This document shows positions 55,530 through 64,000 of a stretch of DNA of 64,000 nt, piece after piece. Positions within the stretch are counted from its first letter, which is position 1; every line of letters starts with the position of its first letter. Below the pieces are notes generated by a model. That model had not been told where the DNA came from and did no database searches. It saw only the letters and a program-made list of their open reading frames with translations. The translations under genes were made by a program, and so were the position numbers. This stretch comes from Hevea brasiliensis (lineage: Eukaryota > Streptophyta > Magnoliopsida > Malpighiales > Euphorbiaceae): positions 51,798,725-51,862,724 of the forward strand of contig NC_079510.1 in assembly GCF_030052815.1 (NCBI RefSeq), written 5' to 3'.

Positions 55530-58500
55530 GAGAGGGTATTTGAGGATTACTAACTCTTTGCTTTTCAACCAAGAATCGATATCTCGATTTAACAGAATAA
55601 TTACCTGAAGAGTCAAAATGCCATACATAAGTATCACTAGATCCCATAGGAGCAATTGGAATAAGCTTAATAGCCTGAGCTACTTCCTCCTCAAATAAAT
55701 TGTCAATTAAATCCATCTTCCATTTGAGAGAAGTGTGATCAATGAGGTTAGCAACCTTATTAATATTTGTCGAACAATGAGCTAGATGATTCACTCTAAA
55801 CTTTGGAATAAGAGGAATCCATGGATCAAACCAAGCAAGAGTATCACTCCCATCTCCTATATTATGTCTGAACCCTTCTTTAAGAACATCTCTACTAGCT
55901 AATAAGCTTTGCCAAATCCAGGATTTATTCTTTTTAGAGGCTGAAGCATTCCAAAAAGATGAATTTGGAAAATAAAGCCCTTTTATCACTCTAGCCCATA
56001 AGCTATTTGGGTGATTAATCAATCGCCAGCTCTGCTTAGCTAAACACGCTAAGTTAAGCAATTCAAAATCTTTAAAGCCCATCCCCCCTTTAGACTTCAA
56101 CTTTGAAGTAGATTTCCAGCTAATCCAGTGCATTTTCCTTTCCTGGTCCAATTTTCCCCACCAGAAATTAGCTACCAAACTATTGAGCTGAGAACAGAAA
56201 TTCTTGGGCAGCTTCAAGATAGACATTGTGTACATAGGAATGGCGCATAACACTACTTTAATAAGAGTTTCACGGCCTTCTTGGGATAGAAGCTTTTGCT
56301 TCAAAGACTGAGTTTTTGCCTCAATTTTTTCCTTCAAGAAATTTAGAGCTGGGGTTTTGGATCGACCCTAAAAGGAAGGAAGAACCAAATATTTGTCTTC
56401 TAGCTTCATTTCATCCATGTTAAACATAGAAAGGATCTCATGTTTCAATCAGACAGGAGTTCTCTTACTGAAGAATATGCTTGACTTATGAACGTTAACT
56501 TGTTGTCCTGAAGCAGTAGAGTACTTAGAAATTATATCCATAGTAGCCATAGCTTCTGCTCTGGTAACTCTACCAAATAAAAGAATGTCATCTGCAAAGA
56601 GAGAGTTAGTGAGAGCAGGTGTTCTTCTAGCTAGCTGAATCCCTTTTAGAAAACCATCTTGATGAGCTTTGGATATAAGACAAGATAGAGCCTGAGAAAC
56701 GAAAAGGAACAAATAGGGGGACAATGGGTCACCCTGTCTAAGGCTCCTTGAAGGAAAAAAATGGCTGAGATGGCCCCCCATTAATAAGAATAGAGTAACT
56801 CACTATGGAAACACATTGCATAATTAGATTAACCCAAGCCTAATCAAAACCAAATTGAAGTAACACTCTTTCCAGAAAAGACCATTCAACTTGGTCATAC
56901 GCCTTATGCATATCTAACTTCACAGCCAAGAAGTGCTTTTTTGATTTTACAACTTTCAAATAATGAAACACTTCATGGGCAATAACAATATTATCTTGAA
57001 TGGATCTATGAGGAATGAAAGCAGTTTGATCAACGGAAATGAGAGCATCCATCATAGGTTTCAGTCTATTAACAATGATTTTTTAGATAATCTTGTATGT
57101 GAAATTGCATAGACTTATAGGCTTATATTGATTGATAGAAGAAGGGCTTTTACATTTGAGAATAAGAACAATATTTGTTCTGTTGAACTCTTTTAGCATG
57201 AACCTAGAAGCAAAAAAACTTTGAACTGCAATACATATATCATTTTCCACTACATCCGAACTCCTTTGGTAAAACAACCCTGGGAACCCATCAGAACCAG
57301 GAGATTTTAGCCCTCCTAAATCAAAAACTATTCTTTTGATTTCTTCATCTAGAATAGGAGCAAAAAGCTATTGGTTCATTGCAGGAGAGATAATGGAAGG
57401 TATCAAGTTCAAAACTTCTTCCTGACTGCTTGTATGATTGCTCTTATAAATGCCTTTAAAAAAATTTAGAATTTCTAATCGGATCTCTTGTTCAGTTTCA
57501 ATCCAAGTACCATCAACCTTCTGGAGTTTCACTATAGAATTTCGATGTCGCCTTTGAATTGTAGAAACATGGAAGAACCTTGTATTTCTATCCCCTTCTA
57601 TCAACCATTGAATGCGAGATCTCTGCTTCCAATAAGATTCTTCTCTATTCCACAGATCTTTCAAGCGATTTAAGATGAATTGCTCATTTTGGCAATTCTC
57701 CTCAATCTGAGGATTCTCATAAATTTCTTCTAATTTAATTTTGAGCTGTTGGATCTCACGATGTTTTCCTTGAAATTGATCCCTGTTCCAATGACAAAGG
57801 GATGCACGATATAATTTCAGTTTCTGAGCCACCGAGAACATCGGGGGAGCCTCTCATAGGATTACTCCAAGCTGTAGAAATAAAAATTGGACACTGACTG
57901 CTCAGAAACCATTTGGATTCAAATCTAAACAAGAATCGCTCTTGACGTCTTATTCCATTAAGGCAAAGCACTAGCGGAAGATGATCAGATCCAACCAGCA
58001 CTTCGTGTAACACACAATCATTTGGAAAAGCCATTCTCCAATTCACAGAGACTAATGCTCGATCTAACCTTTCAAGAATAGCTGAATCTCCAAACTATCT
58101 ATTAAACCAAGTATGGTGAGGGCCTTTATATTCTAAGTCCATAAGAGCAACACTATTAACAAAATCATCAAGATCCTGCATCTGAGAAGTTCTAACTTCA
58201 TTTCCACCCTTTTTTTCTTCAAAAGACATAATTGAGTTAAAATCACCCAAACATATCCATGGGTCATTGATCAAAAGCTTCAATGAATTAATTTCAGCCC
58301 AAAACTCATTTCTACCCTCACGGGACAGATTAGCATATACAAACGTGGCATGCCACGTACAAGAGTTGTTTTCAGAAGTTAAAACATAATCAATGAAATG
58401 AGAAGACATTGATAGAATAGAAATCATAACCTCATTAGTCCACCACAGAGAAAGTCCACCTGATCGTCCCACTGGATCAACATACATTCCAAACTCAAAA

Positions 58501-59726
58501 CCCATTCTTCTCCTTAGTGTATCCATGTAATTCTGATTATTTTTGGATTCCATTTGAAACACTATGGAGGGGCAATGTTTTGCAATGAGCTCCCGCAGAG
58601 CTCGAACTGTCCGGGGTTGCCTAATCCCCTAACAGTTCCATGATAAGACCATCATAGCGCTTATGGTGGCTTTTGGCCAGCCACCGAGGCCTCAGAAGAT
58701 TGAGATAACAAATTTGATTCCAAAGCTTCATCTGCAGTTATATTTTCCTGACTTGGTTTATTTTCTACATTCTCCTGATCTTGAAATGTATCAACACTCC
58801 TGTCAGCAACTATAGCCCTTGCTCTCCTTTTTCATTTCTTGCCAACTCTAGTATTCCTTGTCAGAATGTTACTTAGTGAGGATTTACCCAAAGGCTGAGC
58901 ATCACCCTCTTTAGAGGCTTGCATGGTAGATATTTGGCTAGGGATAGAGGTTGGGTGGGCTGTATCTGGAAGTGTAAAATTTAGAATAGATGCTATTTGG
59001 GTTGGGGATGGGCTCGCTGTAGTACTCTCTGGTTTAAAAAGGCTACAAGCTAGATGGACTAGACAGTCCAAAGGTTTAGGGTCCACTATATTCGGATCAA
59101 ACACTTTGGGCTTTTTAATTTGCAAATGGGTTAGAGATGTTTGGAACTCTCTCTTTCGGGTGAGCCTTTCGTAATCAACAAATGGACTAGAGTGAGAAGG
59201 CCCAAAAGATTTCATTAAGCCTAGAACACTTTTGGAGGAGGATGTATGAAATAGGGTCCCACTAGCATCTTGGGGTTGAAGAGATTCAACAAGAAGGGAA
59301 GCTGTCAGTTTTGAGATGTTTGAGGTACAAAGAGAACGTTCATTAATAAGAGTATCAGAACTTTCAGAGGAAGAAAAACTGTATTGCTGGGAATGAGAAT
59401 CATCAATACACCGAACTAGGGCTTGTTCAGGGTATAGAGGCTTTTTTCCTTTGTTGAGGTTTCATTGGGAAGAGTAAAAGGTTAATCTCTACTGACACTG
59501 GTGGCAGAAAAACTCGAAACCACAGGATTTCCAGGATCTAGACATTTAATGTGGGTAAGTGGTTTTGGAGCAGAAAACCAAACTACCTCTGTGGGTAAAT
59601 GAGGCTTACGCGCCACCTCTAATGGTGGAGACGTTAAGGGGGAGGTTAAGATAGGGACCAGTGTTAAAAAAGATGGTTGCTCATCTTGGGGAAGCATTTT
59701 ATGTGTTGGATTGGGGATACTTCTAG

Positions 59727-59761
<35 letters not shown>

Positions 59762-60095
59762 AGCAAGATTGGGACCCTTAGTAAGCAACCACATACCAAA
59801 TTTGGGTTTTAGATCCATACCTGGTTAATCTCGCTCTTTCTTCAGTCGAACCTCACAACTTCGCATTATATGGCCTATCACTCCACAAAAGAAGTAGAAA
59901 AAAGGCAATCGCTCATATTTAAACATCACCCAAGTTTTCATACCTCCTTCCTTTGTAGCATAAAATCCTGTTAAAAGAGGCTTTTTAACATTTATCCAGA
60001 CTTTGATCCTCAAGTAGGAGACCCAATCTTCATTATCGTTGCCTGAATCATCCCATTCAATTAACCTTTCAAACAGTTGCCCAATACAGTTTTAT
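55530..60095 (-). mobile_element. Broken L1-type LINE (ORF1, endonuclease, RT)
   Basis: Read on the minus strand. ORF1 (about 60095-58600) has WINVKKPLLTGF and a CCHC-like finger (FCGVIGHIMRSC, its first Cys replaced by Phe). ORF2 has an endonuclease-like region (GGLSLWWTNEVMISILSMSS, NDPWICLGDFNSIMSFEEKK, DLEYKGPHHTWFNR; 58562-58095), GSDHLPLVLCL, and RT (NIVLILKCKSPSSINQYKPI, LAVKLDMHKAYDQVEWSFLE, SRSLRQGDPLSPYLFLFVSQ, catalytic FADDILLFGRV), then LLSQEGRETLIKVVLCAIPM and MHWISWKSTSKLKSKGGMGF. Several stops and frame breaks separate the blocks. It lacks its 5' end and, after about 55540, its zf-RVT/RNase H end and poly-A, so it was truncated on both sides after insertion. Confidence 0.93.
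59726..59758. repeat. 33-base poly-A run inside the LINE ORF1
   Basis: Uninterrupted A run on the plus strand (poly-Phe TTT codons on the coding strand), located after the finger domain. Confidence 0.9.
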
Positions 60096-60301
60096 ACTGA
60101 AACAAGGGAAAAAGTAACTGAAACAAGGGAAAAATCGGATTAACTCACTCAGCGTGAGATCGAGAACCTCCACTAAAAGGAGAGAAAAAGCAACTTGTGG
60201 ACATCTGACCCTTGATTCCTCGTACTAATTGATTTGGTAATTGAGCTCTGTGTTGATGTATCTTAGGGCCTATTTGGTATTGTTATTGAAACCATTGTTA
60301 A
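60096..60301. other. Sequence between LINE and copia LTR
   Basis: Contains a perfect 18-20 base tandem duplication (ACTGAAACAAGGGAAAAA near 60097 and 60117) and a GGGCCTATTTGGTATTG word resembling a hAT-MITE end near 60267. No gene. Confidence 0.5.
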
Positions 60302-60501
60302 TGTTATGGAAAGTCAATCACTATGTTATGGAAAGTCAATCACTATATTATTTCTCTGTATATTCTGTATTCTGTATTCCTATTTAGGATTTCTTATTTA
60401 GGATTTCTTCCTAATTAGTAGAACACAATTATAAGAATCAATTGTATATATATACCTATATACAGATTAATTGAAATCAATGAGAATCATCTCTTTCTAC
60501 A
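60302..60501 (+). mobile_element. Copia 5' LTR
   Basis: Starts TGTTATGGAAAG (either 60302 or the second copy at 60324) and ends CTTTCTACA directly before the primer-binding site. It contains ATTCCTATTTAGGATTTC tracts and a TATATATATACC box near 60447. The right-hand LTR is beyond the window. Confidence 0.85.
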
Positions 60502-60513
60502 TGGTATCAGAGC
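60502..60513 (+). promoter_or_regulatory. Primer-binding site for initiator Met-tRNA
   Basis: TGGTATCAGAGC, the standard plant copia PBS, immediately follows the LTR. Confidence 0.92.
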
Positions 60514-60794
60514 AGGTCATCAATGCAGGGTGACTATTTGTTCTCACTACCCAGCTCAGGAGAGACCTTGGCCGTCGACTGACCGTTTCAACCCCGATCA
60601 ACATCGCCGGCGTCGCCTCAACCCCCTCATTCCACCACTGTGTGCTGTTGCTTGATCCAGTATACCATTAAAGGACTTCTGAGGTTTGGCTCTCAGATCC
60701 TATTTCGGTATTTGCTTGATTTGTGATTTTGGGTTATTTTGCTGCTATAAGCACTTTGGATTAGCATTTCGGTTAGTTTTCTTTGTCTCAACAA

Positions 60795-63700
60795 ATGGCA
60801 GACAATAAGAATGTTATTTCTGATGTGATTCCGATGATGACTAAGATCACGGAATACAAACTTAATAGTTCGAATTACCTGGAGTGGAGTAAGACTGTTA
60901 GGGTCTATTTGCGTAGCATTGATAAGGATGATCACCTTACTAAAGATCCACCCACTAATGATACACGACAAACTTGGCTAAGGGAGGATGCTCGTTTGTT
61001 TTTGCAGCTTCGGAACTCGATTCATAGTGAGGTAATTAGTTTAATTAATCACCGTGAATTTGTTAAGGAATTGATAGATTACTTAGATTTTATGTATTCT
61101 GGTAAAGGAAATATCTCCCGTATTTATGATGTTTGTAAGGCATTTTACCGTGCTGAGAAAGAGGATAAGTCTCTCACGGCTTATTTTATGGATGTTAAAT
61201 AGGTATATGAGGAACTTAATGTATTGTTGCCTTTTAGTCCTGATGTGAAAGTTCAGCAGGCCCAACGGGAGCAACTAGCTGTTATGAGTTTTCTTGCAGG
61301 CCTTCCTTCAGAGTATGAGACTGCTAAATCTCAGATTCTCTCCAGTCCTGAGATTTTCTCTTTGCATGAAACATTCACACGGGTCCTTCTTACAGAGAGT
61401 GCTCAATCTTCACAGCCTACCAGTAGTGCTCTTATTAGCCGTAATCCAAATGGACAACAGGGTAATAAAAGAGGAAGTAGAGGAGGAATTACAGGCAACA
61501 GAAGTAATCAACGTAATGGAGAGGCTAGTTCTAATCAGGACTCAAGAGGAGTCATTTGTTATTATTGCCATGAGCCTGGCCATACAAAATATAATTGTCC
61601 ACAACTTCAAAGGAAAAATCAGTGATCACAGATGGCAAATATGGCAGCAGAGAATTCTACAGTATCTTCCTCTGAGAAAAGTATTTTGGTATCTGCAGAG
61701 AATTTTGCACAATTTTCTCAGTATCAGGCATCTCTAAAGCCTACCAGTTCCCCTGTCACTGCGATCGTTGAGTCAGGTAAATCCACTACATGCCTTGTGT
61801 CTTCTTCATCCAAATGGGTTATTGATTACAGTGCGATGAGATCACATGACAGTAATTCTAGTCTTCTATCCGCTAGGTCTAATCTCACTTCCTCTCATTA
61901 CTTTAGTGATGGTTCTACTTCTTGTGTCATGGGTTCTGAATGCAACCCAACTTCATCAATTTCTTTATCTTCTGTTTTGTGTCTACCAAAATTCTCTTTT
62001 AATCTACTTTCTGTTAGTAAACTTACTCGTACCTTAAATTGTTCTGTTTCCTTTTTTCCTGACCAGTGTTTATTTCAGGATCTTACGACGAAGCAGCTTA
62101 TTGGTAGAGGACGTGAGTCAGGTGGTCTCTACATTCTAGAAAATCATGTACCGCATTCGCTTGTTTGCTCCAATACCTTAATACCTCTTGAAGCTCATTG
62201 TAGATTGGGTCATCCTTCTTTGTCTACCATGAAGAAGCTGTGTCCTCAATTTCAGTCTTTATCAGTACTAGAATGTGAGTCGTGTCAGTTTGCAAAACAT
62301 CATCGTTTGCCTTCTGTGTCTAGAGTCAATAAACGGGCTTCATCCCCTTTCGAGTTAGTTCATTCTGATATTTGGGGTCCTTGTTCTGTTACATCTAAAA
62401 CTGGATTTCGTTATTTTGTTACTTTTGTTGATGATTACTCTCGTGTTACCTGGTTATATTTAATGAAGAATCGTTCTGAGTTGTTTTCTATCTTTTGTGC
62501 CTTTTATAATGAAATCAAAACTCAATTTAATATTTCTGTGCGCATATTAAGAAGTGACAATGCAAAAGAATACTTTTCAGCACAATTTCAGCCTTATATG
62601 ACACAAAATGACATTCTTCATCAGTCTTCCTGTGTGGATACCCCATCCCAAAATGGCGTGGCCGAAAGAAAAAATCGTCATCTTCTTGAGGTAACTCGTG
62701 CTCTTCTTTTTCAGATGAAAGTACCTAAACACTTTTGGGAGGATGCAGTTTCTACGGCATGTTTTTTTATCAATCGTATGCCGTCTTCTGTCCTTAATGG
62801 GGATATTCATTATACTACTTTGTTTCCTACAAAATCTTTGTTCCCTATTGAACCCCGTATTTTTTGTTGTACCTATTTTGTGCGTGATGTTCATCCACAG
62901 GTTACTAAATTGGATCCAAAATCTCTCAAATGTGTCTTCCTTGGGTACTCCCGGCTCTAAAAAGGGTACCGTTGTTTCTCTCATACTCTTAATCGTTATC
63001 TTGTTTCTGCAGATGTCACATTTTTTTAGTTCACTCCATTTTTTCCTCCATCATCTGTGTATGAGAGTCAAGGGGAGGAGGATGATCTCTTAATATATAC
63101 TGTCCAACTAATGTCTAGTCCTCTCCCATAGCCTGTTCCTTCTGTTTCTAGACCTACTCGACCTCCCGTTGTTCATGTTTATTCCAGGAGATTGGAGATT
63201 CCTGACTCAGATCCTCCACCAGCTACTTCGTTGGGAGATCCTGTACCTCATACTGACCATGATTCTGATCTAGACTTACCCATTGCTCTTCGTAAAGGTA
63301 AACGTTCATGTATTTACCCTATCTCTTCTTTTGTTTCTTATAATTAATTGTCTTCTTGTTCTCGGTGTTTTGTTACTTCTTTAGACTCTGTTTCTATCCC
63401 TAATACTGTTGATGAGGCATTGTCTCATCCTGGCTGGTGTGATGTTATGAAAGAGGAAATGGAGGCTTTAGATGCTAATGGTACATGGGAACTATTACCT
63501 TTGCCCACTGGTAAGAAAGATATTGGTTGCAAATGGGTATTTACAGTAAAGGTAAATCCTGATAGTTCTGTGGCTAGGTTAAAAGCACGCCTTGTAGCAA
63601 AAGGATATGCTCAGACATATGGGGTTGATTACTCTGATACTTTTTCTCCTGTAGCTAAACTTACTTCTATTCTCTTGTTTATCTCTTTAGCAGCTACATA

Positions 63701-64000
63701 TGATTGGCCCATGCATCAATTGGATATCAAGAATGTTTTCCTTCATGGTGATCTTCAAGAGGAGGTGTATATGGAGCAACCACCTGGGTTTGTTGCTCAG
63801 GGGGAGTTGGGTAAAGTTTGTAAGATTCGGAAGTCTCTTTATGGCTTGAAACAAAGTCTTAGGGCATGGTTTGGGAGATTCAGTAAAGCAGTACAGGAAT
63901 TTGGTATGCAAAAGAGTAAATGTGATCACTCAGTATTTTATAGGCAATCTGAGGTTGGTCTAATTCTCTTGGTAGTCTATGTGGATGACATTGTCATCAC
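60795..64000 (+). mobile_element. Copia retrotransposon gag-pol, inactivated by stops, open at right edge
   Basis: A single reading frame runs from the gag ATG at 60795 to the window edge with no net frameshift, but in-frame stops lie at 61200, 61623, 62958, 63027, 63129 and 63345. Gag: YKLNSSNYLEWSKTVRVYL and a CCHC knuckle (CYYCHEPGHTKYNC, 61558-61599). Protease: WVIDYSAM at about 61817, where the usual catalytic Asp-Ser-Gly is Asp-Tyr-Ser. Integrase: zinc-binding H-H-C-C (CRLGHPS..., CESCQFAKH), then catalytic D (HSDIWGP), D (LRSDNAKEYF) and E (NGVAERKNRHLLE). Reverse transcriptase from about 63420: KWVFTVKVNPDSSVARLKAR, LVAKGYAQTYGVDYSDTFSP, and YVDD at 63978-63989, the last codons before the edge. 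RNase H and the 3' LTR are outside. The changed protease site and stops mean it is not autonomous. Confidence 0.95.

Noticed and set aside
1..64000. A biosynthetic or defence gene cluster
   Set aside because: The intact genes serve unrelated processes and have no shared orientation or spacing.
1..64000. tRNA, rRNA or snoRNA genes
   Set aside because: I looked by eye for cloverleaf and box patterns and saw none I could support; a tRNAscan-SE and Infernal run would be needed to exclude them.

Overview
The window is nuclear DNA from a flowering plant, almost certainly a dicot. Genes have many short introns in a very AT-rich background, the gene families are plant-specific (SKU5-like multicopper oxidase, GARP/MYB-like regulator, glycine-rich protein), and there are plant LINE, copia, gypsy, RTE and hAT-MITE relics. 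A member of the rosids is a reasonable guess, but the sequence alone does not settle the species. Exons were joined by eye using GT-AG borders, reading phase and family knowledge; no transcript evidence was available.

Layout, left to right. (1) 114-2112: relic of an SKU5-similar gene. (2) 4052-6879: intact six-exon GARP/MYB-like transcription factor with a C-terminal EAR-type motif and a copia fragment in intron 1. (3) 7972-8619: intact secreted glycine-rich protein; 11540-12000: decayed glycine-rich relative. (4) 12219-12893: AT-rich MITE, then 12975-16120 a UTP6-like pseudogene hit by two short retroposons. (5) 16596-18498 (minus): glycine cleavage T-protein, three coding exons plus a 5'UTR intron. 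(6) 21123-23346: six-exon gene of unknown function, probably plastid-targeted. (7) 24818-26092 (minus): intact member of the family annotated as 'probable F-box protein At4g22030-like'. A second copy (29743-33770, minus) is split by a solo LTR nested in another solo LTR. A third copy (40724-42031, plus) is intact, and a C-terminal scrap of a fourth lies at 45370-45461. (8) 35612-38628: PMP22/Mpv17-family membrane protein with a hAT-type MITE in intron 2; an inverted relative of that MITE lies at 39771-40285. (9) 42717-45204: 5'-truncated L1 with poly-A and a 16-bp target duplication. (10) 45990-46560: LRR receptor-kinase scrap; 46590-47096: RTE LINE 3' end. (11) 48225-55172: tandem duplication of a BAP31-like ER protein gene, the left copy intact (49648-51453) and the right copy dead (53845-54750). 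(12) 55530-60095 (minus): broken L1. (13) 60302-64000: copia element with LTR, PBS and gag-pol, running off the right edge.

The live genes belong to unrelated processes: transcriptional repression, cell wall, photorespiration/one-carbon metabolism, peroxisomal or organellar membrane, and ER export. They do not form a pathway. The most coherent system is the local cluster of At4g22030-like genes. These predicted proteins have an N-terminal region resembling a transit peptide, four hydrophobic segments and an invariant C-terminus, but no F-box that I can see. The second theme is an unusually readable record of nested and dated insertions with intact target-site duplications.
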